Shown piece by piece: positions 1-11,229 of a stretch of 64,000 nucleotides of DNA. The notes under the pieces are model-generated. The model was not told where the DNA came from, did no database searches, and saw nothing but the letters and a program-made list of their open reading frames with translations. Position numbers and translations under genes: made by a program. The number at the start of each line of letters is the position of its first letter. Position 1 is the stretch's first letter. The stretch is taken from the NCBI GenBank assembly GCA_029204225.1, contig CM055109.1, positions 44,021,054 to 44,085,053 on the forward strand, in the 5' to 3' direction. This DNA comes from Diphasiastrum complanatum. Lineage: Eukaryota > Streptophyta > Lycopodiopsida > Lycopodiales > Lycopodiaceae.

Positions 1-1245
1 AGCAAATCTGATCAGAAAGTCTTTCTTATAGTCACCCGGTTGTGTTGACATAGATCCAATAGCATATTTTGATGCATAACTATGCACATGGAATTCGATT
101 GTCCAGTTAGGATCTCGTATCATCAGTGTAGAAGCTAAGGCTTTCTTCAATTTTTCAAATGCTTCCAATGCCTCAATTGTCCAAATTGGTACAATAATCA
201 ATTTGTATATAGGTCATGCTATATCCGCAAAAATAAGATGCATGTTCGATAATAGTTTGCATGATCCATAAAAATGTAAACTCCTCTGATTGTTCTTGGT
301 CGAGGTGATTCCACAATAATCTTGAATTTTGAGTAATCTGTAGCAATACCATGCCTTGAAATTACATGTCCATGAACAACCTCGTGTAACCCAAATCGGG
401 CATTTTTCTGGACTCAAGAAAATCTGGTACTTACAACAATGTTCAAGCACTTTTTCCAAATGTTCCAGATGGTCTGTTTCCAAACTATGGACTCCAAGAT
501 CATCCAAATAAATTTCAACAAATTTTTGCAAGTACTCCTTGAAAGCAAATTGCGTAACTTGTTGAAAAGTACTCGGTGCATTACAAAGTCCAAATGGCAT
601 AAGCTTATAAGCATAGGTCCCCCATTATGTTGCAAAAGATGTTTTATGCTAATCAGTAGGTGCAATATTGACTTGGTTGTATTCACTAAATCCATCCAAA
701 AAACTATAAGCTTCTGCTCCAACAAGGCGATCCAAAATGATCGTGAAAGTCAATGAAAAATCATCCTTTTGCATAACTTTGTTTAATGCTTTTAGATTCA
801 CACATATTTGCATCTTCATAAGATATGTAATGTTCGGGTTGCATCGATAAAATCTTATCACCTTTGGAATTGCATCGGGTACCAATGAAATAGTATGATT
901 GACCACTGAAGTAGAAATTCTCTTTAGATCTTTTAAGACCAAGCAAAACCATCTTGATACTTCACCAACAACTTCCTCAATGCATTAAACTGGTCTTTGA
1001 AAATTGTGCTCCAACTTGCACTATTTTCTCATATTCCCCTGGTTCAAATAGATTAATAGGTTGCATCCTAGTTGGTCCATAGTAAACTTCTTGCATTTCC
1101 AGCAATTGGTCCTCAGGTTCACGATGAACTTTTGGCAATATAATCACAACATCATCCAAAGTATAGCTTATAAAGTGATCTGGCATGTCATATTGAACTT
1201 CATCTGCTCTCTCTTGTTCAAAAGAATTAACCTTTGTTTTTTTTT
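1..1245 (-). mobile_element. Ty3/gypsy pol fragment (linker, RT, start of RNase H), continues beyond the window
   Basis: Read on the minus strand this is the middle of a gypsy polyprotein closely related to the element at 32949-45023. The linker before RT (about 1245-980) shares the TLDDVVI..P and MQP.NL motifs. RT (about 940-200) has ALNKV, SFLDGFS.YNQV, FGLCNAPS.FQ and the catalytic YLDD box. The RNase H start (about 200-1) matches the other copy. Several frameshifts break it, and a deletion removes part of RT between the PDAIPK and QICVNLKALNK motifs. No LTR or integrase is in the window because the element runs off the left edge. It is a dead copy. Family assignment is firm; the exact right boundary near 1245 is approximate. 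Confidence 0.85.
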
Positions 1246-1364
1246 ATTAGTAAAGGGTGAAAAAGCCTTTGCTTTACTAACCTAAATGTTCAAGATTCAT
1301 TGCTTGGTCATGTAAGTAGAGCCCAAACTTCAACATAAGTATGGGATAATCTAAAATCTATGAT

Positions 1365-1850
1365 GTTAGAAATGTTTTTGCTAAATTATCTCTACGAAAG
1401 AAATTCTTCTCATTAGAAGTGTCTAAAAAATAAATTGATGATTAAATATCTGAACAACTATAAAAATCTGCTTGAACAAATGACTGAATTAGGATTTGCA
1501 ATTCAAGACTTAAATGCGATAATGACCTTACTGTTAAGTTCATCTACTTCATATGAAACCTGGGTAATGATCATGTTTTCACAAGTAGAAGCAACTCTTA
1601 CAAGAGTTATTACAATGTTACTTCAAGAAGAAGATAGGAGAAAATATTTAGCAACCAGTACCAGTTCAAAAACTCAAGCCTTATTCTCAAAAAAAGGCCT
1701 TATCTTGTGAAAAATCTCATGTTCAAAACTACATCGATCAATGATTGGATGTGATAGTTTCAAATAATGCGTGTTTCATCGAGAGAAATTTTAAGACTAT
1801 AGCCAGGGAATTGAAAATAGGAGGTCTTAAAAAATTAGAAGGTTATTAAA
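1365..1850 (+). pseudogene. Ty1/copia gag fragment
   Basis: The reading frame at 1435-1710 (about 90 residues) has the pattern of the copia gag (UBN2/Retrotran_gag_2) core: a helix with LLEQMTELGF, then LLSSSTSYETWV, then a basic LLQEEDRRK stretch. The sequence just upstream reads as LSLRKKFFSL before a stop, which also fits gag. No zinc knuckle or protease can be followed with confidence past 1710, and no LTR is seen. A similar gag scrap lies at 61450-61680 on the other strand. A stand-alone host gene is unlikely. Confidence 0.6.
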
Positions 1851-3929
1851 TTTGGCATGGGTTAATTTGACCAACCACTTGATCTTATTCACATTAATGT
1901 CTATGGGATGATGATAGAAGTTGATACAGATTGTAGAGATTGACAAGAGTGAGCATCAGAGATTGTCGAGAGATTGTCAAGAGTGAGCATATGTGATGAC
2001 CACACCTACCATTATCAAACGGAAATAGCCCTTCTAGTTCTATCAAAATTTCCATCAAGGAGTTCAATTAATTCTACTCAGTACGTGAGATAAATTCATC
2101 ATCCCATACACAAGTTATTTTTACATTGCTAAAACTCATGTGGGTACAAGCTAAAAAGCACGATCTTACATGAAATTAATGGATCTTCAACCAAAGCCTT
2201 ATCTGGAGCTACTCTTGATGAGCTTTGTATAGCAAGAAATCCATTGTGGACACCTAAAAATACTTGAATAATGGGGCTTTTGAACATGTACAACAACTTA
2301 GAAAAATTGGATTTCAAAGACATCTGCTGAGTATTTTTTGGTATTTAAAGGCCTCTAAGATATGCAAATTCTATAATCCCTCCATAGACAAAATATTCAT
2401 ATTCATGAATTTTATGAGGACAAAAGAATGGAACCACACAAAGTGAAGAAAGAAACACATTGTGGTCTTAGAACATCCACGATAGTTATTGGTATTCAAC
2501 CAATTGGTCCCCTTGTTTAGAATGTTGTACATGAAGAGAGAGTTACCCATTTTGAACTAGATGACATTTTTGACATATCAATTATTCCTCACACTAGATG
2601 ACATGAAGAACCTGCAAGTGTGAGATTAGAAAGTGTAAGCAAGGCACCCATAGGGTTTGCTACCATTCTTTTTGTGGTGGAATAGAAATCGATTGAAATG
2701 AAAATACACAAAGATGTAAAGAAATGTCTTGATTGAGATATGTGGAGAGAAGCTTTGAGTAAAGGAATTTAATCGATAAAGAGAAACAAGGCTTGGTGAT
2801 TGGTGGAATTGTTGGAATGAAAAAAAAACATTGGTTACATATAAATATTGAAGAACATATCCATATAGAGGTGTAAAGCATGACTAGTGGCTAAGGGATG
2901 TTTTCAAATTGAAGGTTTGGATTTTAAGGTTGGCTTTTTCATGGTTGCTAAAATTGGTTCAATAAGGTTGTTGATTGCTTGGGACAATATATATGACATG
3001 GAAATATGCCAATATTGTTTTGAATGTTGGGCCTTCATCAAGAAATATGCATGAAGCAATTCTAAGAATTCAAAAGGTTAAATTTTTAGGCTCAACATGG
3101 CACTCAACTAGTTCAAACGACCTTGATGTGCCTGGTGTAAAAGGATAGACTTTTCTTCAAAAAAGAAGAATTTAAGACATGTTGATTCCACACCACTTTT
3201 CACAAATAGGAAAAAGTTAACATTATTACGATAACCCAATTATGATATGGATATGATAAATGCCACAATATTTTGTCTACATTGGATGAAAACTATTACT
3301 AATTATATAAAAAAACACGTCTAACTTTGTTATATTTTTTACCAAAAATTTTACCTAATGTGTAAAAATATAGTTATTTAATATTTTGCTATAAAGAAAT
3401 CTTGAGCTTGAGGAGTGCAAGGATTCTCCCACCATTTGGTTGACATTCTATTATTTTATGGGAAAAGGAGTGCTAATGAGTAGTGTTAATGCTTGGATAG
3501 TGTCAAAAGAGTAGTGTTAGTGGTTTGAAGTAGTGTCTAAGTGCTATGAATGAACTTATCTGTGGCAATTATTGCTTAGATTTTGCAAGCTTACTAAGGT
3601 AGGTTATTTTTGTCTGTTTCATGAATATTCAAAATTGATGTACCTGCTCCATTTGGCGTGCCTTTAATTGGCTAGGGTGACTGTTTATGTTTTAGAGAAG
3701 CCGCTCTTACTTTTAGGATCGTCGGGTCATACTCACGTGATAATATACTTTGTTGAATTTTTCAAATTGTCGATCCCTCAAATGTTCGTCTACATAAGCA
3801 AAACTTCTTGTAAATTGTGGTCATCTGGGAGTACGGGATGTTGGGCAACGCTGAGGGGCTCAGGATTGTTCATGATAACACAACCATTGGAGATCCGATG
3901 AAGATGAATAATTTTTTTTGTATTATTAA
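1851..3929. other. Unassigned AT-rich intergenic sequence
   Basis: About 2.1 kb with only short open frames of no recognisable similarity. A repeated triplet-like phrase (agattgtc with agtgagcat) occurs twice near 1935-1990. I see no LTR, tRNA or exon signal here. Confidence 0.5.
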
Positions 3930-5212
3930 TAGCGTATATTTCACAATCCATAATATTATAATGTGTGATAGCTATTTCTACTTTTTCTCTTTCTATATAG
4001 ACTTGCATGTTTTTCTAAACTTATTGTACTTTGTAGATTTGTTTATTTGTCAAATTTGAACTTTGTGATAAGATCGTTGGAATAATTGACAAATATAGTT
4101 TTTTTTTTCTCATTGGTTCCTACAATTTGAGTGTTTCGATAAAATGATGTTCATGCTTGCCAATGTGATTTCTCCATTCTTTGTGATGACGATATACTCA
4201 ACTTTCCATATGTGTTTGCAAATAATGTTGTATGATCTCTCAATAGATGATAGAAATGTAGTACTAGTCTTATGTTTAGATCAACTTAAATAATTGTTAG
4301 AAAAAAAGTCTATTTATTTTTTGTAACCATGTAATGAGTGATGCAATATGCTCTCCATGCTTTTGATACTACATCACCAAACTCCACACAAAACATTTGT
4401 AGAATCAATATCAATAAATATATCTTTCCTTAAAATTTTAACCTACTGTCATTCTAGTTGAGCGTCTCAGCTCAAATTCCTAAGTGACAACAATGATATC
4501 CTTCCAGATTGAGTGTTGAATACTAGAAGCTTTACTTGATGGTTCGTTAAATATCGATGTGCGTTTGCTCCTCCTATGCTTGGCTTAGTAGGCATAATGG
4601 TTGACTTTTTTGAAACCTTATGGTCTTTCTGTATGTGGACATGTCCCTTGTGACGTCCTATTTTTTATAGAACATATTTTGATTGAAAGATAGCTTCTTT
4701 TGAGGATGATGTTGGCTTACTATTCCAAGCAAAAACTATGCAAAGATAAACAAGGTTCTCTATTAATCTAACATATGCATGAAGAGTGCACATTTTTCAA
4801 AAGAATTGGTAATTCGGGGTTTCAATTTGGATCTACATTTTCTCTAGTAATTCTTGTTCTCATAGTAACATCTTTTGTCATTTTCATGCAATATGAACAA
4901 AGATGTTTGGATGTTTCGCAATGAGAGATATTATAGATGGATTCTAATGTTTTCAAATCACATGCTAAATGTCGTTCTGTATTGAAGTCTTCGATTCTAG
5001 GAACATTGAGAATTCCACAATCTATATGGTCATTGATGATCCTAGGCTAAGATGTTTTGTAGAATATTCATGATAACATATCATGGTCCTCCTTTAAAAC
5101 CTATTGACAAAATAAGTTACTGAGTTCAAATACTATTGGGTCAATAAGAAGTAATATTAGTTAACACCATTGCGAGTTGAATGAGAAACATTGTGAGGGT
5201 CTTCTTAACGAA
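3930..5212 (-). repeat. Unidentified repeat family X, left copy, part A (inverted partner at 22953-24234)
   Basis: This stretch is the reverse complement of 22953-24234 along nearly its whole length, with scattered substitutions and small indels. Shared landmarks are the region around actttgtagatttg, the block with atgcttgccaatgtgat, and the end near ttctcattcaactYgca. Part B of the same copy (11935-12285) continues beyond the inserted copia-1 element. I recognise no protein domain. The partner copy keeps a 112-codon frame that is broken here, so this copy is more decayed. It could be part of an LTR element, a DNA transposon or a segmental duplication. Confidence 0.75.
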
Positions 5213-5262
5213 TCTTTCTGTTCTTTGTTTTGCTCTAGTAATCCAAATATTTAACACATGTT

Positions 5263-5953
5263 TGTGAAAAGTACAGTACTAAGGACCATAAATGGATCTT
5301 TGAATGATCCACAAGGTGATTGTATGCTTGTTAAACAATCTATTAGAAACTAGTCATCAGAAAACAAGATCTAGTTTAGCAGCTTGATAGGAAACAAGTA
5401 GAGACAATCAAAGCATTGATCAAATAGTATAATCCAACTCTACACGTGTGGAAATAAGGCTGTAGTACGGCCTGTAGACAATGTTTACAAAGTGCCAAAG
5501 CTGGGTTTCATTGGAAATCAAGAGTAATCACCATACAATGAGAGGAAACTTGAGTTTCTCCTTGAGGCTCCAAAAAGTTTCTATCTTCTCACTATGGAGA
5601 ATGGGAATACATAGTAAAACACACTTCCTTTGCAAAGTTAGGTGAAAATCCAGCATGTAATAAGGAAGTAGACTCCACTTTCTTGCCCTAATGTGAAAAC
5701 CCTAGCCTAGATCCAAGAATCATGCTTGGTAGGTGCATGGTAGGTACAAATCTCATCATAAATCATGGTCTAGATCCTACAAAGTAGGAATCACTATTAA
5801 ATAGATACAACCACCCCTCTTGACTCGTGGTAACCTACTTTAGGTGTGTATGTACAAGTGGCACTTTGGCCATTCAAGTAACCAACAAACAATATTGACA
5901 AAATGTACAATATTCTAAATGGCTAGATTTGCCAATGTAGGCAATTTTTCACA
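5263..5953 (-). repeat. copia-1 3' LTR
   Basis: Direct repeat of 10539-11229. Ends are TG...CA with short inverted termini (tgtgaaaa / tttttcaca on the plus strand). On the minus strand it directly follows the purine tract at 5954-5965. Confidence 0.95.
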
Positions 5954-7318
5954 ATCCTCCTCAAATCTAGCCTTGGAGATCACAATGCTTTTATCAATAA
6001 CTCCAATTGAAGATCTAAGCTTGACAAATGAATCTTTAGGTAAAGGTTTAGTAAACAAATCAGCCAAGCAACTTGATGATGGCACATGTTGGAGCTTGAT
6101 CTCTTTAGCTTGCACTTTTTCCCTCACGAAATGATGAGCCATTTCGATGTGTTTGCTCCTTGAATGGAATGTAGGATTAGTTGCAAGTGATTGGGCCGAT
6201 TGGTTGTCACAGTAGATGATAGGGATCTCCTCCTCCATGACATGAAGCTCCACCAATAGCCTTTTGAGCCACAAGACCTCCTTGCATGTTGATGTCAAGG
6301 CCTTGTATTCGGATTCTGTTGAAGATAGGGAGATGGTATCTTGCTTTTTGGAAAGCCATGATACTACTCCATCACATAGAAAGGTGGCAAAGGAACTTGT
6401 TGATCTTCTATCCACTTTTTCACCTGCAAAATCAGAGTCACTATAGGCTCTTAAGCCAAGATTAGTTCCTCTATACAAAATACCAAAATTCTTAGTGAAT
6501 GAAATGTATCTAAGAACTCTTTTGGCCATCTTCCAATGTGAAACTAGAGGACTTTGCATGAATTGGCTTAACTTTCCAACACTATAACTAAGATCAGGTC
6601 TAGTTATAGTTAAATAGATCAAGGAGCCAATAAGCCTTCTATATAATGTGATGTCCTCAAAGGATGCTTCATCACAACCAATAGATGCTTTTACATGTTG
6701 CTCCATTGGTGTCTCAATGCCTTTACAATTCTTCATTCCAAATCTATCTAGGATGGATGTAGCATATTTAGATTGACAAATGAAGCTAAAATCACATCCT
6801 CTAATAACCTCTATTCCAAGAATGAAGCTCAATAGGCCGAGATCTACCATCTTAAACTCTTTTGCTAAAGCAATTTTTACATCTCTAATTCCATCTAGAT
6901 CATTATCACTCAAGATAATGTCATCTACATACAAAACAAGAATAATGATCATGCCATCATGAAAACTTATATACAATGATGGATCATAGGCACTCATTAC
7001 AAAATTGATGGAAATGAGAAAAGAGTTTAGCCTAGAGTACCATGCTCTAGGTGCTTGCTTGAGCCCATAAAGGCTCTTATTCAAAAAACACACCTTTCCT
7101 TCATGCTTTGCCTTGATGAAGCCCTTGGGTTGCCTCATGTAGATCTCTTCCTCCAAATAACCATTGAGAAATGCATTTGTGAAGTCAAGTTGGAATAACT
7201 CCCAATTAAAGGTTGTAGCAAGACTAATGATCAACCTAATAGTAACAAGCTTTGCCACAGGAGCAAATGTCTCATCATAATCAATGCCTTTGGTTTGTAA
7301 AAAAACCTTTGGCAACAA
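5915..7318 (-). CDS. copia-1 reverse transcriptase and RNase H
   Basis: The 467-residue frame is the C-terminal half of the copia polyprotein. RT starts with DYDETFAPVAK, has the first catalytic Asp in FQLDFTNAFLNG (about residue 45) and the YVDD box at about 130-133. The SLYGLKQAPRAWY motif is at about 82-94. RNase H follows, with AYSDSDFAG (about 291-299), SSTESEY (about 332-338) and YCDNQSA (about 369-375), then the usual C-terminal TKPLPKD. The start is not a true start: the frame is entered by a frameshift from the upstream frame in a run of A/T near 7300. The stop falls about 39 bp inside the 3' LTR. Catalytic residues look intact. Confidence 0.92.
   Translation of the reverse strand: MLPKVFLQTKGIDYDETFAPVAKLVTIRLIISLATTFNWELFQLDFTNAFLNGYLEEEIYMRQPKGFIKAKHEGKVCFLNKSLYGLKQAPRAWYSRLNSFLISINFVMSAYDPSLYISFHDGMIIILVLYVDDIILSDNDLDGIRDVKIALAKEFKMVDLGLLSFILGIEVIRGCDFSFICQSKYATSILDRFGMKNCKGIETPMEQHVKASIGCDEASFEDITLYRRLIGSLIYLTITRPDLSYSVGKLSQFMQSPLVSHWKMAKRVLRYISFTKNFGILYRGTNLGLRAYSDSDFAGEKVDRRSTSSFATFLCDGVVSWLSKKQDTISLSSTESEYKALTSTCKEVLWLKRLLVELHVMEEEIPIIYCDNQSAQSLATNPTFHSRSKHIEMAHHFVREKVQAKEIKLQHVPSSSCLADLFTKPLPKDSFVKLRSSIGVIDKSIVISKARFEEDCEKLPTLANLAI
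5954..5965 (-). other. copia-1 polypurine tract
   Basis: On the minus strand TTTGAGGAGGAT lies immediately 5' of the 3' LTR, the expected place for the plus-strand DNA primer in a copia element. Confidence 0.8.
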
Positions 7319-7700
7319 GCCTAGCTTTATGCTTGCTTATTGATCCATCTTGATTATACTTCAATCTAAACACCCACTTGCAATCAAAAGGTTTCTTCCC
7401 TTGAGGAAGATCCACAAGATCCCAAGTATGATTCTCAATATCCATCCAACTTTTAGACTTACAAGCATCTTCATAGCATGTTGGCTCATCTAACATTGAA
7501 GTAAGAAAGGTGTAGGATGTGAAAGATGATGAGCCTTCCCTTTGATCACCTTGACCATCATAGGTGAGCCTCAATGGCTCGGATTTTGCCCTTGTAGATC
7601 TTCTTGGAGTTCTTGGCGTTCTTGCTTCTTGAGGTGGATCCTCAAGTTCTTCTTCACTTGGAAGCCTCCTCCATCCTAGCATGATCCTTGGCATCAAGAT
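7281..7700 (-). pseudogene. copia-1 integrase-RT linker and RT N-terminus, frameshifted segment
   Basis: This frame joins the integrase part (frame ending at 7654) to RT (frame starting near 7318). It carries the proline- and basic-rich linker (PPQEARTPRTPRRSTRAKSEP), then the RT N-terminus with WDLVDLPQGKKPFDCKWVFR and KHKARLVAKGF. Two single-base shifts, near 7670 and in the homopolymer near 7300, separate the three frames. Both could be true mutations or assembly errors in homopolymers. The first ~30 codons of the open frame overlap the end of the upstream frame and are not coding. Confidence 0.85.
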
Positions 7701-9912
7701 GATTAGTAGCATTATCATCAAAATCACAAGCATGTCCTTCATAAAAAATAACATCCCTACTCACTATCACCTTGTTAGTGATGGGATTGAAGACTCTATA
7801 ACCTTTGTTATTCTCACCATATCTCACAAAGATGCCTTTGATGGATGTTGCATCATCCTTCCTTCTCTTATCCAAGGATTGGTGTACACAGCAAGTGGAT
7901 CCAAAAACTTTGAGATCCTTGAGATTGGGCTTCTCTCCAAATAGAGCTCCAAATGGTGTGATTCCTCCAATGGCTTGGTTTGGCAATCTATTGCACAAAT
8001 AGTTAGCACAAGTTATTGCTTCACCCCAAAATGGTTTGAATAGAGAAGCATCTAGCCTTAAGGCCTTAGCACACTCACAAAGAGATCTATTTCTTCTCTC
8101 ACTCACTCCATTTTGTTGAGGGGTGTATGGAAATGACAACTCCCTCTTTATGCCATTAGAACTACAAAAGTCAATCAACTTATTGGAGATATATTCACCT
8201 CCATTATCACTCCTTAATACCTTAATCTTGGTACTAAGTTGATTTTCCACCAAAGTCTTGAACTTTACAAAAGAATAAAACACCATTGATTTGCTAGACA
8301 AGAGGTACATCCAACAAAATCTAGAATAGTCATCAGTGAAGATTACATAGTACTTGGCACCACCATTAGACTCATGTGAAAAACTATGAACATCCGAATG
8401 GATGAGTTCAAGAGGAGAGTTTGATCTTGATGTAGATCTTGAGAAGGGTAGTTTGTGAGCCTTTGAGAGGCTGCATGCTTCACATCTCTTTCCACACTTT
8501 GACAAATGCTTGGGGAGTCCAACTGTAAGCTCCTTTGCAACCATAGATTCCATGGCTTTGTAGTTGGGGTGGCCCAACCTTTTGTGCCACAGTTCCACCT
8601 TTGATGGCTCCACCTTTGCCAAGTTAACACTCTCCACTGCAATATTAGCATCAAGCTTAAACAATCTACCTTGCTTAAAGCCTTTGGCTATATGTTCATC
8701 ATTTCTAAGAATGGAACAAAATTCATGCTTAAATTGTACATCTAGGCCATTATCCATTAACTGGCCAACACTAAGCAAATTCTTGGTTAACTTAGGAACA
8801 TAAAAAACATTATCAAGATTCATCCTTTTGGATGATCCCACATACAAGGGAATTGTTCCTATTCCACTTATCTTACATTCTTGACTACTTGCAGTATAGA
8901 TTGATCTATGTAAGCCATTGTAAGAAAGTAAGGTGGAGAATATGTCCTTTTGATATGTCATGTGGGAACTTGCCCCACTATCAATCCACCAAGAATCATT
9001 GGTGTTGCTCTTGGATGATGGTGGTTTGTTGGAAACCATCAAGGATGACTCTTCATTCTCCTCCTCCTCCTCCTGATGTGCAATGTTGCTTTGTTTGCTC
9101 TCTTGTGCCTTCTTCTTCTTGAGACATTTTGATGCAAAATGTCCTTTCTTTCCATAGAAAAAACATTTGTACTTGGACTTGTCTTTGATCTTGCCCTTTG
9201 AGCTTGAAGCCTCATCCTCCTCCTTGGTCTCCTTGAAGTGCTTCTTCTTGCCATTGGTTTTCTTCTTGCTTTTGAATGAGAAATTAGCTTTCTCATCACC
9301 ATCCTGCAGAGAAATAGCATTCGTTCTTGCATTGGTATACAACATCCTACACTCTTCAGCTACTAATACACTGTGTAGCTTTTCTATAGTAGGCAAAGTG
9401 TCTTGGATTGCAAAGCTTTGGACCAAATTTGTAAAGCCACTCCCTAGACCATTTAGGACAATCTGAACAAGCTCACTATCTTGAATCTTCTCTCCAATGG
9501 AAGCTAACTCCCTATTGAGAGACTTGATTCTTAGCACATAATCTTGTGCACTCTCATCACTCCTCTTCATGATTTGTAGAATCTGATTCCTAAGCATGAG
9601 AACCCTCGAAGTGTGACTAGACTCATAGATAGATTTTAAAGATTCCCAAGCCTCTTTAGCACTCTTACATGATGATACTTCCCTTAAAAGATCATTGCTT
9701 ACATTCATCTTAATACAGTGAAGTGCAAGCCTAGACCTCTTCTTGTATCTCACTAATTCCTTTGCACCTAGAGGTTCATCTTCATCATCTATTAGAAACT
9801 CATAAAGATCTTGGAGAACCATTAGTGACTCCATCCTCACTTTCCAAATAGAATAATTGGTAGAATTTAACCTCTCACTAGTTTCTAGAAGGTAGGCTCC
9901 CACTGATCCCAT
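7654..9912 (-). CDS. copia-1 gag, protease and integrase
   Basis: The 752-residue frame starts at an ATG at 9912, after a leader of about 600 bp from the primer site. Gag (UBN2-like) covers about residues 1-200. The zinc knuckle at 250-263 reads C-X2-Y-X4-H-X4-C, so its second Cys has become Tyr. The aspartic protease motif DSGAS is at 311-315. The integrase zinc-binding part has H443, H448, C477 and C480. The integrase core carries D507, D569 and E605, the D,D-35-E spacing of retroviral-type integrases. The C-terminal part ends at a frameshift near residue 745. Products would act in virus-like particles (gag, protease) and in cDNA insertion (integrase). Confidence 0.94.
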   Translation of the reverse strand: MGSVGAYLLETSERLNSTNYSIWKVRMESLMVLQDLYEFLIDDEDEPLGAKELVRYKKRSRLALHCIKMNVSNDLLREVSSCKSAKEAWESLKSIYESSHTSRVLMLRNQILQIMKRSDESAQDYVLRIKSLNRELASIGEKIQDSELVQIVLNGLGSGFTNLVQSFAIQDTLPTIEKLHSVLVAEECRMLYTNARTNAISLQDGDEKANFSFKSKKKTNGKKKHFKETKEEDEASSSKGKIKDKSKYKCFFYGKKGHFASKCLKKKKAQESKQSNIAHQEEEEENEESSLMVSNKPPSSKSNTNDSWWIDSGASSHMTYQKDIFSTLLSYNGLHRSIYTASSQECKISGIGTIPLYVGSSKRMNLDNVFYVPKLTKNLLSVGQLMDNGLDVQFKHEFCSILRNDEHIAKGFKQGRLFKLDANIAVESVNLAKVEPSKVELWHKRLGHPNYKAMESMVAKELTVGLPKHLSKCGKRCEACSLSKAHKLPFSRSTSRSNSPLELIHSDVHSFSHESNGGAKYYVIFTDDYSRFCWMYLLSSKSMVFYSFVKFKTLVENQLSTKIKVLRSDNGGEYISNKLIDFCSSNGIKRELSFPYTPQQNGVSERRNRSLCECAKALRLDASLFKPFWGEAITCANYLCNRLPNQAIGGITPFGALFGEKPNLKDLKVFGSTCCVHQSLDKRRKDDATSIKGIFVRYGENNKGYRVFNPITNKVIVSRDVIFYEGHACDFDDNATNHLDAKDHARMEEASK

Positions 9913-10525
9913 CTTACTAGCAAGATTCTACACACAAGATATAGATTTGTTTGGACCTGAAACTCACAAAGGTTTCTAACTTGCAGTGTTTCACTCAAAT
10001 GTTGACTTCTAATCCAACAGATGGATTTGTAATCACAGTTCTATCACTCCCTCACAAGCTGGAATGAAGATAAGATGAGATAAAAACTACACTTAAGCAA
10101 ATCTTGCCATTCTTGGCTATTCTTGGACAAAAATTGACTCTATCTCTCTCATTCACTTTGTACTTTCAAGACCTGATTTCCACTTTAAGAAGGTCTAAAA
10201 TCAGCCTAGATTGATTAGTTTTCATGAAACAAATTCAAAACTAATCAATGGCAAGTGATCTTGGTAGCTTATCCTAGGATTTGCACCAAAAATTACATCA
10301 AACTGACACCAGATGAATTTTCTATGATCCAATGAATATGGGTTATTAAATGCTGGTTCAGAGATGCCCACACGTGTGAACAATACGGATTTTGATCCTG
10401 AAAGGTTTGGGATCAAATCCCCTCACCAAAACCTGGATACCAGCTCGCCCTTCCAATACTAGCTTTTTGCACCAAAACCTGCTAAAACAAGATTATATTT
10501 AAACACAGATCAATGGCCTTGTATT
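9913..10525 (-). other. copia-1 untranslated leader
   Basis: About 610 bp between the primer site and the gag start. Only short frames are seen. As in other copia elements, it would be the 5' leader of the genomic RNA. Confidence 0.7.
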
Positions 10526-10538
10526 GGCTCTGATACCA
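10526..10538 (-). other. copia-1 tRNA primer binding site
   Basis: On the minus strand TGGTATCAGAGCC directly follows the 5' LTR. It is the standard plant copia primer site, complementary to the 3' end of initiator-Met tRNA. Confidence 0.95.
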
Positions 10539-11229
10539 TGTAAAAAGTACAGTACTAAGGACCATAAATGGATCTTTGAATGATCCACAAGGTGATTGTA
10601 TGCTTGTTAAACAATCTATCAGAAACTAGTCATCAGAAAACAAGATCTAGTTTAGCAGCTTGACAGGAAACAAGTAGAGACAATCAAAGCATTGATCAAA
10701 TAGTATAATCCAACTTCACACGTGTGGAAATAAGGCTGTAGTACGGCCTGTAGACAGTGTTTACAAAGTGCCAAAGCTGGGTTTCATTGGAAATCAAGAG
10801 TAATCACCATACAATGAGAGGAAACTCGAGTTTCTCCTTGAGGCTCCAAAAAGTTTCTATCTTCTCATTATGGAGAATGGGAATACATAGTAAAACACAC
10901 TTCCTTTGCAAAATTAGGTGAAAATCCAGCATGTAATAAGGAAGCAGACTCCACTTTCTTGCCCTAATGTGAAAACCCTAGCCTAGATCCAAGAGTCATG
11001 TTTGGTAGGTGCATGGTAGGTACAAATCTCATCATAAATCATGGTCTAGATCCTACAAAGTAGGAATCACTACCAAATAGACACAACCACTCCTCTTGAC
11101 TCGTGGTAACCTACTTTAGGTGTGTATGTACAAGTGGCACTTTGGCCATTCAAGTAATCAACAAACAATATTGAAAAAATGTACAATATTCTACATGGCT
11201 AGATTTGCCAATGTAGGCAATTTTTCACA
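10539..11229 (-). repeat. copia-1 5' LTR
   Basis: The 691-bp partner of 5263-5953, with TG...CA ends. On the minus strand transcription would start here and run leftward. It is followed by the primer site. Confidence 0.95.

Larger units (their letters stand above)
5263..11229 (-). mobile_element. Ty1/copia LTR retrotransposon copia-1, nearly complete
   Basis: A full-structure copia element of 5967 bp on the minus strand. It has two 691-bp LTRs that begin TGTG and end in CA, a Met-tRNA-type primer site, a polypurine tract, and the order gag, protease, integrase, RT, RNase H. By eye the LTRs differ at about 20 of 691 positions, mostly transitions, so insertion is fairly recent on the scale of this window. 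The flanks are atgtt (5258-5262) and atgtc (11230-11234), a 5-bp target duplication with one change. Two frameshifts (near 7670 and 7300) and a damaged zinc knuckle suggest it cannot move by itself. It interrupts repeat family X. Confidence 0.95.

Noticed and set aside
8832-9466. Plus-strand frames inside copia-1
   Set aside because: They are shadows of the gag frame, which has clear domain motifs on the minus strand.
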